Origin: Bacteroidetes bacterium UBA7674
GTDB lineage: Bacteria; Bacteroidota; Bacteroidia; Chitinophagales; Chitinophagaceae
DNA: 64,000 bases
NCBI GenBank assembly: GCA_002483105.1
Contig: DLHG01000015.1
Span: 1 to 64,000, forward strand
Direction of reading: 5' to 3'
The notes beneath the pieces are model-generated. The model did no database searches. It was given only the letters and a program-made list of their open reading frames with translations, and was not told the DNA's origin. Shown here piece after piece: positions 16,542 to 24,310 of the stretch (the first letter of the stretch is position 1; each line of letters opens with the position of its first letter). A program made the position numbers and the translations under genes.

Positions 16542-17626
16542 GGAATACTTTCAGGGCTGCGACTACCACGCAGCCTTTTTTGTTCCCATGCGTAAACAGT
16601 ATTCACCACATCGTCATAAGACTCCATGCCCTTCTCTTGTTTGTTCAGCTTCAGGAAGTTATCATAGAAGTAGCCGCTGTATTTACTCAGCGGACTCTTA
16701 AATTCTTCTCTCCTCCTTCTCAGCGTGTATATATGCTCCATGGTGATGGGGTTGATCTGCTTATATAAGCTCTTCGAGAGCATTGAATCCCTGCTTCTGA
16801 GTTTTCCATTCGCATAGAGCCATACATTAAAGTACGCTGAGTAAATAAATGCAGGATCATTACTGTTGGTACAAACTACGAAGGCCAGGAAGTTAGCATC
16901 ATCTTCAGCTGCTATTCCTGCCTGGTGTGCCATCTCGTGGCAGGTAGTGAAGGGCAATAGAAAATCAGGCAGGTTCTTATTAATCTGCCCCTCTCCGGTA
17001 AACGGGTTAAAGTACCCTTGTATGCCGGAGTACTCCAGCAGGTTACCAAACAAAGACGGCTTTATCTTAAGAGAAGAATACTTGTCTTTAGTCGCGCTGA
17101 ATTGCTTGTAATAGTCCCGTGATTGCTTTTCAACACTCTTAAATTTTTGTTCCACATACCTTGGAGCATATTCATTCATCTTATCTATCAGGTATAAGTC
17201 GAACTTTACAAGCGCGCTGTCATCTTCAAGCTCTTGGCTCATCTCCAGTCCCCAGTGTTTGGCAATAGAGGGCTTACTGTAGTTGCCACCCCACCCTATG
17301 AAAAACAATATATAACCTATTGCTACAGCCAGTGCGGTGCGGTATAAAGAAAGCAATAATGGTCGCCTGTACAGTTTCAGCTTTATGAGATAGTATATCC
17401 ACTTAATTATCAGCGATATAATAAGTATCGTGAGCACGATGTATATAGTATCACCAATGCTGACAGGAATGAAACCTAAAGAAACATTTCTCAGCAACTG
17501 GAACGGGAGAAAAATATAGCTACCATAAAATGATACAGCCACTTCTGAGTGGGCAAAAATGTATTGTACTATCGCAAGCATGATAAGCGTTGCCACCAGT
17601 ACAATTAACAATCTTTTATGTGCCAT
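16538..17626 (-). CDS. DUF3810 membrane protein with HExxH motif
   Basis: 362 residues. Three membrane helices (about 5-24, 57-80 and 94-112) are followed by a large domain with FTTCHEMAHQ (His230-Glu231-His234) and EDDANFLAF (Glu241 onward). This is a zincin-like HExxH with a downstream acidic ligand, as in the DUF3810 family of Bacteroidota. That suggests a membrane-tethered zinc metalloprotease facing the periplasm, but no substrate is known. The C-terminal codons contain the terminator of the convergent mutase gene. No promoter consensus is clear upstream; the divergent adaptor gene starts 85 bp away. Confidence 0.88.
   Translation of the reverse strand: MAHKRLLIVLVATLIMLAIVQYIFAHSEVAVSFYGSYIFLPFQLLRNVSLGFIPVSIGDTIYIVLTILIISLIIKWIYYLIKLKLYRRPLLLSLYRTALAVAIGYILFFIGWGGNYSKPSIAKHWGLEMSQELEDDSALVKFDLYLIDKMNEYAPRYVEQKFKSVEKQSRDYYKQFSATKDKYSSLKIKPSLFGNLLEYSGIQGYFNPFTGEGQINKNLPDFLLPFTTCHEMAHQAGIAAEDDANFLAFVVCTNSNDPAFIYSAYFNVWLYANGKLRSRDSMLSKSLYKQINPITMEHIYTLRRRREEFKSPLSKYSGYFYDNFLKLNKQEKGMESYDDVVNTVYAWEQKRLRGSRSPESIP
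16555..16581 (+). terminator. Intrinsic terminator inside the antisense gene end
   Basis: 7-bp GC-rich stem GGCTGCG/CGCAGCC with a 7-base loop followed by six T. It ends the mutase transcript 13 bp after its stop, yet lies within the last codons of the leftward DUF3810 gene. Confidence 0.8.
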
Positions 17627-17673
17627 ATCAGTAATAACTATAACTAAGCGAGTATTCTACAGACTAAGTTCAA

Positions 17674-17681
17674 TACTTTTG
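17674..17681 (+). promoter_or_regulatory. -7 box before the RND adaptor gene
   Basis: TACTTTTG, a full match to TAnnTTTG, 30 bp upstream of the ATG at 17712. No TTG lies at the -33 position. Confidence 0.5.
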
Positions 17682-17711
17682 CTGTTCTAAATTATACATC
17701 AAACAGATACA

Positions 17712-18770
17712 ATGTACACCATTCCCCGTTTTTTAATACTACCACTACTTACCGGTATTGCTATATCATTTGTAAGTTGCAGTAGTGATAAGAAGGAAGA
17801 CCCTAAAGCAGCAGGCCGCCCGAAAAACCTCACAGCGGAAGCATACATTGTTCAGCCCCAGAGTTTTAGTGAAGATTATGTGGCCAGTGGTACACTACTG
17901 CCTAATGAAGAAATTAATATCCTCCCCGAGATATCAGGCCGTGTAACAAGTATTATGTTCACCGAAGGTGCTAGAGTGAGGAAGGGGCAAACCTTGTTGA
18001 AAATCTATAGCGCCGACATCTCTGCCCAGATACAGAAACTGAAAACACAAAGGGAACTACAGGTAAAAATAAAGGACAGGCAAGCGGACCTCGTAAAAAT
18101 AGGTGGCATCAGTAAGCAGGATTTTGAAACTACTCAATCACAGATCCAATCAATAGATGCAGACATTGCATTCCAACAGGCACAATTACGAAAGACAAGT
18201 ATTGTGGCTCCATTTGACGGCACTGTAGGTATCAGGAACATTAGTGTGGGTGCTGTTATAAGTCCCACAACTGTCGTAACCAAATTGCAACAAACAAATC
18301 CGCTACGAGTGGACTTCATGCTCCCCGATCGTTATCGTGCAAAAATTCAGAATGGCAAAGAAGTGTTTTTTAATGTAGATGGCAACCTGGATACGTTATC
18401 AGGTAACATTAAAGCTATTGATCCGGGTGCAGATGTAAACACACGCAACATCAGGGTACAGGCAACGATCCCTAATGCCAATAACAAATTGGTTTCAGGT
18501 TCTTTCGCACATGTCATCATACCATTCAACAGCAGCAGTGACGCTATATTAATTCCTGCACAGGCTGTGATACCTACTACAAAAGACAAAAAAGCAGCAG
18601 TCATCAGAAATGGTAAAGCAGAAATTATCACTATTGTTTTAGGTTCTCGAACGTCAGATAAAGTAGAAGTGGTTTCCGGTTTAGTTGCGGGTGATACGAT
18701 ACTCACCACGGGTATCATGCAGGTAAAACCGGGAATGGAAGTAAAAATAAGCAAGGTTATTAAGCAATAA
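17712..18770 (+). CDS. RND-type periplasmic adaptor lipoprotein (MFP)
   Basis: 352 residues. The signal peptide ends in SFVSC (lipobox Cys23). The biotinyl-lipoyl half-motif GRVTSIMFTEGARVRKGQTLLKI is followed by a short alpha-hairpin (about 107-150), the second lipoyl half IVAPFDGTVGIRNISVGAVIS, and beta-barrel and membrane-proximal domains (GMEVKISK near the end). This is the AcrA/MexA architecture that links an inner-membrane RND pump to an outer-membrane channel. No RND permease or TolC gene follows: the next gene on this strand is a LuxR-type regulator behind a terminator. It is therefore a solo adaptor that must work with a pump encoded elsewhere. Confidence 0.9.
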   Translation: MYTIPRFLILPLLTGIAISFVSCSSDKKEDPKAAGRPKNLTAEAYIVQPQSFSEDYVASGTLLPNEEINILPEISGRVTSIMFTEGARVRKGQTLLKIYSADISAQIQKLKTQRELQVKIKDRQADLVKIGGISKQDFETTQSQIQSIDADIAFQQAQLRKTSIVAPFDGTVGIRNISVGAVISPTTVVTKLQQTNPLRVDFMLPDRYRAKIQNGKEVFFNVDGNLDTLSGNIKAIDPGADVNTRNIRVQATIPNANNKLVSGSFAHVIIPFNSSSDAILIPAQAVIPTTKDKKAAVIRNGKAEIITIVLGSRTSDKVEVVSGLVAGDTILTTGIMQVKPGMEVKISKVIKQ

Positions 18771-18797
18771 GATCAATACAGTTTTCCAATAAACTAT

Positions 18798-18821
18798 AAG
18801 CTCATCAATTAGGATGGGCTT
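18798..18821 (+). terminator. Hairpin terminator after the adaptor gene
   Basis: 9-bp stem AAGCTCATC/GATGGGCTT (one G-T pair) with a 6-base loop, followed by AATTTA. It separates the adaptor gene from the regulator gene at 18992. The rest of the 221-bp gap is A/T-rich with no gene. Confidence 0.55.
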
Positions 18822-18991
18822 AATTTATGTAAAACAATTAGACTCATTAAGCAATATCATAAAATGGCAAACCGCTAAATAACTATCTGATATATTTCAC
18901 ATATATAAACACAAAAAAATAAGCACTTTAAGGCTCCGGAGTAGAATAAATACAGGCAGCAATTTATATATTTATACCAAATAACAGTCTG

Positions 18992-19741
18992 ATGCCGAAA
19001 ACTACGGGGAATCCAAAATCGGTAGCAATAACTGAGACCCCCCAACTGATAAGTATAGCGATTGCCGAAAAGGATGGGCTCTTACGAAGTGGCATTGCCA
19101 GCCTGCTTTCCGAAACAGGTAAGTATAAAGTCATTATGCAAGCCGAAAGCGATGCAGAGTTAATAAGCCAATTCGAGAAGTCAAAACATCTCCCCATCAT
19201 TTGCATTGTTGATATCAACACATTGACGCACAACTACGAGGGCATCCGAAAGATCAAGTACGACTACCCCAAAGTGAAGATACTTGCCCTGATAGATAGC
19301 TTCAGTATATATACAGTGCTTAACCTGCTGAGGTCTGAAGTAAATGGCATTCTGCTGAAGAATTGTCAGGCTAAAGAACTGGACAAAGCATTGAATGAAA
19401 TACACACGAAAGGCGTGTACTATACGCGGGAAGTTCCTAAGGAATTCTTCGATGGTGTTCGCTATAAGGAGATAAGGGTACCTGATGTGACCAAAAAACA
19501 GTTGAAGTTCATGGAGCTGATCTGCGGTAACCTGAGCTATAGCGAGATCGCCAAAAAACTGGACGTTGGTGTGAGGACCATCGACGGCTACAGGGATCTG
19601 CTATTCGAGAAATTCAATCTCAAGAACAGGACCGACCTTGTTCTTTTTGCCTTAAAAACAGGGCTTATTAAGCTGGAAGACACGATCTCTACCGACGCCG
19701 AGATCGTCCGCTACCGGGAAAAAGACAACAGCACTCAATAA
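18992..19741 (+). CDS. LuxR/NarL-type regulator with an atypical receiver
   Basis: 249 residues. An N-terminal receiver-like domain (about 20-140) is followed by a LuxR-type helix-turn-helix (about 168-225: LSYSEIAKKLDVGVRTIDGYRDLLFEKFNLKN is its core). The receiver keeps the phosphoacceptor Asp (CIVDINT) and the Lys (GILLKNC). The acidic pair is Glu-Lys (IAEKDGLL) instead of Asp-Asp, and the switch Thr/Ser is replaced by Ile (ILALIDSFS). It may therefore not be phosphorylated normally and could be constitutively active or ligand-controlled. No kinase gene is adjacent. It is a single-gene unit ended by a strong terminator. Confidence 0.88.
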   Translation: MPKTTGNPKSVAITETPQLISIAIAEKDGLLRSGIASLLSETGKYKVIMQAESDAELISQFEKSKHLPIICIVDINTLTHNYEGIRKIKYDYPKVKILALIDSFSIYTVLNLLRSEVNGILLKNCQAKELDKALNEIHTKGVYYTREVPKEFFDGVRYKEIRVPDVTKKQLKFMELICGNLSYSEIAKKLDVGVRTIDGYRDLLFEKFNLKNRTDLVLFALKTGLIKLEDTISTDAEIVRYREKDNSTQ

Positions 19742-19746
19742 TCTAC

Positions 19747-19778
19747 AAAAGCCGCCTCTGCTAAACAGGCGGCTTTTT
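19747..19778 (+). terminator. Intrinsic terminator
   Basis: 7-bp GC-rich stem GCCGCCT/AGGCGGC extended by A/T pairs, followed by five T, 6 bp after the regulator's stop codon. Confidence 0.85.
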
Positions 19779-19859
19779 ATTTCCCATCACAAGGGGTAGA
19801 AAAGGCTCATATAATTATTCTACTTTTACCGCCTCATTGATCATTAAATCAAACACACA

Positions 19860-21905
19860 ATGAACAAGAAGTTCATCACGCTCCTGGCAGCTACAGCTCT
19901 ATTTGCTGCATGCCAGAATAATAAAAACACGCAGGACGAAAAAGTAACCAAGCCGGACGTCCTGAAAATGAACCTGGATACTACGGTTAATCCGGCGGAT
20001 GATTTCTTCCAGTATGCAAATGGCGGCTGGATAAAAAACAATCCTATCCCCGGCCATAAAACAAGTTGGGGCATAGCAGGTGTGATACAAGACACCTTGT
20101 ACACCCGTCTGAGAAAGATCAACGAAGAGGCAGTTGCGAAAAATGCAAAGAGCGGAGCTTCCCAGCAAATAGGAGACTTCTGGTTTAGCGGAATGGACTC
20201 TGCAGCTATTGAGAAGCAAGGACTGGAACCACTTCGTGAAGAGCTGAATAAGATCAATGCGATGATGACGCCACAGGATGTGATGATGCAGGCAGCGCAC
20301 ATGCATACTTACGGTGTCGGCGTATTCTTCGGTGATGGCGTGTACCAGGACGCGAAGAACAGTGATGTGATGGCGTACTATCTGTCACAGGGCGGACTGG
20401 GATTACCCAACCGCGATTATTACTTCAATACTGATGAACGTACTACCAAAGTGCGTAATGAATATCCTAACTACATCACTAAGGTATTCGTGCTGATGGG
20501 GGTGGATGAAGCTACTGCCAAAGCAAAAGCCACAAGCATCATAGCCTTGGAAACCAGGCTGGCTAAGTCTTCCCGCAAACTGGAAGCGCTTCGTGATCCT
20601 TATGCCAACTACAATAAGATGGCTATTTCACAACTCAACAAGATGGCGCCAAAAACTGACTGGCCTGTCTACCTGAAAGAAATGGGCGTACAACGAATAG
20701 ACAGTGTGATAGTCGGCCAACCGGAATTCTATAAAGAGCTTGACGCAGTAGTGAATACAGAAAGTATACAAACGCTGAAAGATTACATGACCCTTCAGTT
20801 AGTAACTAACTTCGCTGAGTTCTTAAGCTCACCATTTGTAAATAACGATTTCGACTTCTATAGCAAAACATTGCGCGGACAGAAAGAACAAGCGCCCCGC
20901 TGGAAACGCGTATTGGATGCAGAGGAAGCTGCTATGGGCGAGGCTTTAGGGCAACTATTTGCAAAAGAATATTTCAACGAGAAAGCAAAAAAGCGTTATG
21001 AAGACATAGTAGAGAATGTTCGTGCCGCCTATAAGATCCGCATAGAGAAGCTGGAATGGATGACGAATGACACTAAGCAAAAGGCGCTTCAGAAACTTGC
21101 AACCATCAAAAAGAAAGTGGGCTATCCTGATAAATGGAAGAATTTCTCTTCTTTAAAAATAGATCGTGGCCCTTATGTTCAGAATATTATCCGTTCTAAA
21201 AAATGGTGGAATGATTACCAACTGGATAAGCTGGGCAAACCAGTTGACCGCAACGAATGGGATATGACACCGCAAACGTACAACGCATATTACAACCCTT
21301 CTAACAACGAGATAGTATTACCTGCGGGCATCTTCACCGTTCCGGGTTATATGGATGATGAGTTGGATGATGCATTGGTATATGGTTATGCTGCTGCCTC
21401 TACAGTAGGCCACGAGATAACACACGGTTTTGATGATGAAGGCCGCCAGTTTGACGACAAGGGCAACCTGCAAAACTGGTGGACCAAAACGGATGAAGAG
21501 GAATTCACTAAAAGGGCTAATGTATTGGTGATGCAATTCAACAACTTCACTCCGCTTAAGGACATGCACATTAATGGTAAGGCTACACTTGGTGAGAACC
21601 TGGCTGATCTTGGCGGTATATTGATAGGGCTCGATGCCTTCAAAATGACCGATGCTTATAAGAAAGGAGAAAAGATCAGCGGGCTTACTCCTCTGCAGCG
21701 TTATTTCTTAGGCTACTCGTTGGGCTGGTTATATCATCAGCGTGATGAAGAGTTGGCCAACCGCTTGTTGACAGATGTTCACTCACCTGCTAAATATCGT
21801 GTGAACGGTCCGTTCCCGAATGTACCTGAGTTCTATGAAGCATTCAATGTACAACCAACCAATAAGATGTACATTCCGGATAGCCTTAGGGTGAGATTGT
21901 GGTAA
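19860..21905 (+). CDS. M13-family zinc metallopeptidase (neprilysin/PepO type) lipoprotein
   Basis: 681 residues. A lipoprotein signal ends in FAAC (about Cys19). The catalytic motif GHEITHGFDDEGRQFD has His518, Glu519 and His522, and the third zinc ligand Glu is in LGENLADLGG (about 579). NAYYNPSNNEIVLPAGI is the substrate-binding segment typical of M13. The length fits the family. The C-terminus SLRVRLW is a close variant of the usual CxVW end. It probably degrades peptides at the cell surface or in the periplasm. It is a single gene flanked by terminators, and a near-consensus TACTTTTA lies about 30 bp upstream. Confidence 0.93.
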   Translation: MNKKFITLLAATALFAACQNNKNTQDEKVTKPDVLKMNLDTTVNPADDFFQYANGGWIKNNPIPGHKTSWGIAGVIQDTLYTRLRKINEEAVAKNAKSGASQQIGDFWFSGMDSAAIEKQGLEPLREELNKINAMMTPQDVMMQAAHMHTYGVGVFFGDGVYQDAKNSDVMAYYLSQGGLGLPNRDYYFNTDERTTKVRNEYPNYITKVFVLMGVDEATAKAKATSIIALETRLAKSSRKLEALRDPYANYNKMAISQLNKMAPKTDWPVYLKEMGVQRIDSVIVGQPEFYKELDAVVNTESIQTLKDYMTLQLVTNFAEFLSSPFVNNDFDFYSKTLRGQKEQAPRWKRVLDAEEAAMGEALGQLFAKEYFNEKAKKRYEDIVENVRAAYKIRIEKLEWMTNDTKQKALQKLATIKKKVGYPDKWKNFSSLKIDRGPYVQNIIRSKKWWNDYQLDKLGKPVDRNEWDMTPQTYNAYYNPSNNEIVLPAGIFTVPGYMDDELDDALVYGYAAASTVGHEITHGFDDEGRQFDDKGNLQNWWTKTDEEEFTKRANVLVMQFNNFTPLKDMHINGKATLGENLADLGGILIGLDAFKMTDAYKKGEKISGLTPLQRYFLGYSLGWLYHQRDEELANRLLTDVHSPAKYRVNGPFPNVPEFYEAFNVQPTNKMYIPDSLRVRLW

Positions 21906-21928
21906 GGAACACATAATAATATCAACAC

Positions 21929-21960
21929 AAAAGCACCGGTCATTCGGTGCTTTTGTTTTT
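21929..21960 (+). terminator. Intrinsic terminator of the M13 peptidase gene
   Basis: 10-bp stem AAAAGCACCG/CGGTGCTTTT followed by GTTTTT, 24 bp after the stop codon. Confidence 0.85.
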
Positions 21961-22158
21961 CCATTGCTTAAACTATTTATCATCCGGGTTGAGACAAACA
22001 TATCCACACTGTCCCTGTTCAACACAACATCTTCGTATCTTTACAAGGAGTTCTTTAAATGCGACTCCTATATACTTTCCAACAAATTCAGGGTTATCTA
22101 CCCGGCTGTAAAACTCAGGATGAAACAATAAGACAACATAAGAGTACATTTCACTAAA

Positions 22159-22278
22159 ACTGAAGTGTCATGAAGCTAGACTGAAATGACCTGAAGCAAA
22201 AGTGAAACAACATGAAACAAAAGTGAAATAAAAGTGAAATAAAAGTGCAGCAAAAAGAAGCAAAACTGAAACAAAAAA
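22159..22278. repeat. Helically phased degenerate repeat, period 10-11 bp
   Basis: This purine-rich stretch lies in the 457-bp convergent gap between the M13 peptidase and ispH. Eleven degenerate copies of a TGAA-plus-A-run unit (best form AGTGAAATAAA) start at 22161, 22171, 22182, 22192, 22203, 22213, 22224, 22235, 22246, 22257 and 22267. The spacings alternate between 10 and 11 bp, a mean near one DNA turn. In-phase A runs suggest intrinsic curvature. It encodes no open protein on either strand. Confidence 0.7.
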
Positions 22279-22362
22279 TCAGCACCCCTTGCCTGGCTTA
22301 GCTTTCAAGACACATTAACCTATCAAACATGAAACAAAAACTTTAAGAGGGCAAATGATCTA

Positions 22363-23592
22363 TTAGCCTAGCCATTCTTTACTCACTTTCTCCATTTCGC
22401 TTTCATTACCTGTGAGCATGGCTAATCTTTCTATCACTCTTTCTACGAGCGCATCAGGGCAGGAGGCACCGGATGTTATCATTATACTTAGCGGACGTTT
22501 CGCTGGGATGTATCCTTCCGTCACTTCTTCTATGTGCTGATGAAAATTGAAATGGCTGATGACCTTTTCTGAAAGCAGGCAGGCATCGTCTTTAATATAG
22601 TAGGTGGGCAGGTGTTCTTCGCAAAGCTCAACGAGGTGAGAGGTATTGGAACTGTTGTATCCACCTATTACCAGTGCCAGGTCAGCAGGTTCTTCCAGCA
22701 TTCCTTGTACCGCGCTCTGGTTGTCATTGGTGGCGTAGCAGAGTGTATCGCGGGTATCGGCAAAATATGTTGCTGCATTATCAGCAGTTGCATTATTATG
22801 ATTGAGTATTACTTGTTTCAGGTAGTCAGAGATGGCTTGTGTTTCGCTGGCCAACATGGTCGTCTGGTTCACCACCCCTATCCTGTTGAAGTCTTTCGTT
22901 ACATCAAAGCCTTCGGAAAACTGGCCTTTGAAATCACTGTAGAACTGCTCGGCAGGTAGTTCACCTGTCATGAACTTTGCCAGGTGATGTGTCTCCTCCA
23001 TATCCTTCACAACAACTGATGGTGTATTGGCCATGCTATGAGAGAAGGTTGCCCTGGTCTCTTCATGTTTGGGCTTTCCGTGTATTACTATCGTGTAGCC
23101 ATCCTTGCCTATCTTCTCCGCACGATTCCATACTTTCTCTACAAAGGGGCAGGTGGTTTCATAGCGGGAAGGTTCTATACCTTTCAATCGCAGTTTGGCT
23201 TCCATCTCCAGTGTAGTACCGAAAGCGGGGATGATAACGATATCGTTGCTGTTAAGATCATCCCAGTCCATGAGCAACTGACCACCTGTATCCATGATGA
23301 ACTTTACACCCAAAGCTTGCAGGTCCGCATTCACTCCCGGGTTATGTATCATCTCGCTCAACAGGAATACCCTTTTACCCGGATTTTCCTCCACGGCACG
23401 GAATGCTATCTCGATGGCATTTTCCACCCCATAGCAAAAGCCGAAGTGCCTTGCCAGGATGACCTTAAGTGAACCTAATTCCAGCACAGTAGGACGAAAG
23501 TCCTTCTTCATCTTATCTTCAGCTTTGCGCTTCTGCTTGATGGCTGTTACCAGTGGGCTGCGGTACTGAACCGGGACATTAAATGATTTCAT
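22363..23592 (-). CDS. ispH: 4-hydroxy-3-methylbut-2-enyl diphosphate reductase
   Basis: 409 residues, the long Bacteroidota form. The three [4Fe-4S]-ligating cysteines are recognisable: Cys53 in GFCYGVENAI, Cys148 in TTCPFVEKVW and Cys378 in TSGASCPDALVE. Substrate-binding His residues occur in EMIHNPGV and VIHGKPKHEET, and GGYNSSNTSHL binds the diphosphate. It catalyses the last step of the MEP isoprenoid pathway, reducing HMBPP to IPP and DMAPP. An N-terminal basic extension of about 40 residues precedes the core. A consensus -7 box lies 12 bp upstream, so it is probably transcribed separately from the methyltransferase gene behind it. Confidence 0.96.
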   Translation of the reverse strand: MKSFNVPVQYRSPLVTAIKQKRKAEDKMKKDFRPTVLELGSLKVILARHFGFCYGVENAIEIAFRAVEENPGKRVFLLSEMIHNPGVNADLQALGVKFIMDTGGQLLMDWDDLNSNDIVIIPAFGTTLEMEAKLRLKGIEPSRYETTCPFVEKVWNRAEKIGKDGYTIVIHGKPKHEETRATFSHSMANTPSVVVKDMEETHHLAKFMTGELPAEQFYSDFKGQFSEGFDVTKDFNRIGVVNQTTMLASETQAISDYLKQVILNHNNATADNAATYFADTRDTLCYATNDNQSAVQGMLEEPADLALVIGGYNSSNTSHLVELCEEHLPTYYIKDDACLLSEKVISHFNFHQHIEEVTEGYIPAKRPLSIMITSGASCPDALVERVIERLAMLTGNESEMEKVSKEWLG

Positions 23593-23603
23593 AAACTGAT
23601 ATG

Positions 23604-23611
23604 CAAAGGTA
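23604..23611 (-). promoter_or_regulatory. -7 box of ispH
   Basis: The minus strand reads TACCTTTG, an exact TAnnTTTG match, 12 bp before the ispH ATG. No -33 TTG at the right spacing; the leader would be very short. Confidence 0.6.
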
Positions 23612-23669
23612 CATTTTGCTGCACTATTTACCCGATTTCAGGGATGTACCGCTGTTAAAATAGGTTAAA

Positions 23670-24302
23670 TTATAGCTTCACCAGCGCTATAATATCATCA
23701 TAAGGACCTAAAAGTATAGTCTGAAAACCACGAACAGACCGTGAGTGCGGATAATTGTAGAAGATGGTAACGTCCTTTTTGCTGTGTTTGTGGACCAATG
23801 AAAAAAGCTTGTTCATCAGGCGGGGGTCGTTGATGGGGCGATATATATAAATGACATCAGCTTCTTTGAGGCGGGAGATATCGGACTTTAGAATGTCGGC
23901 ATACTCTATATCGAGTTTGAGCTTTTTGTGGAGTAGTTTTAGTAAAGTGTTGATCTCGTAGCCAAATGCGTCAAAGCCCATCTTAGCGGCATACAATACT
24001 ACATTACCTATGCCGCAACCGATGTCGCAGAAGGTAGTGCTATCCGGAAATTGCATTTGAAAGTAGTAGAGGTATCTGAGGGTATCATATTCAGTAGCTA
24101 TCTCCCGGAAATATTTTTCTTCTTCATCTACGAATAGCGCTTCGTGCGCATCTTCTTCCAGGTACTTATCGCAGAAAGCATAATAATTCTTAGACGTGAA
24201 AGGCAGCTTAACGTGTGTTATTGTTTCCAATAGCGCTTCGCTAAGCTGCCAATCCTTTCCTTTGGATGTGGAATGTTTTTTGAAAAAGCTGGTCGGCTTC
24301 AT
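23670..24302 (-). CDS. Class I SAM-dependent methyltransferase-like protein
   Basis: 210 residues. The SAM-binding motif I is TFCDIGCGIGNVVLYAAKMG (about 91-110), followed by the acidic strand-2 residue in FGYEINTLL and by ADVIYIYRPINDPRL. The N-terminal about 85 residues are helical and unlike the first methyltransferase in the window, so the two are not paralogues. The substrate is unknown. The gene lies 8 bp downstream of fhs on the same strand and is probably co-transcribed with it, which would couple it to one-carbon metabolism; that link is inference. Confidence 0.8.
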   Translation of the reverse strand: MKPTSFFKKHSTSKGKDWQLSEALLETITHVKLPFTSKNYYAFCDKYLEEDAHEALFVDEEEKYFREIATEYDTLRYLYYFQMQFPDSTTFCDIGCGIGNVVLYAAKMGFDAFGYEINTLLKLLHKKLKLDIEYADILKSDISRLKEADVIYIYRPINDPRLMNKLFSLVHKHSKKDVTIFYNYPHSRSVRGFQTILLGPYDDIIALVKL

Positions 24303-24310
24303 CGTTCGTT

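Noticed and set aside
22159..22278. CRISPR-like periodicity
   Set aside because: The unit is 10-11 bp with no unique spacers and no cas genes nearby; it is a phased low-complexity repeat.
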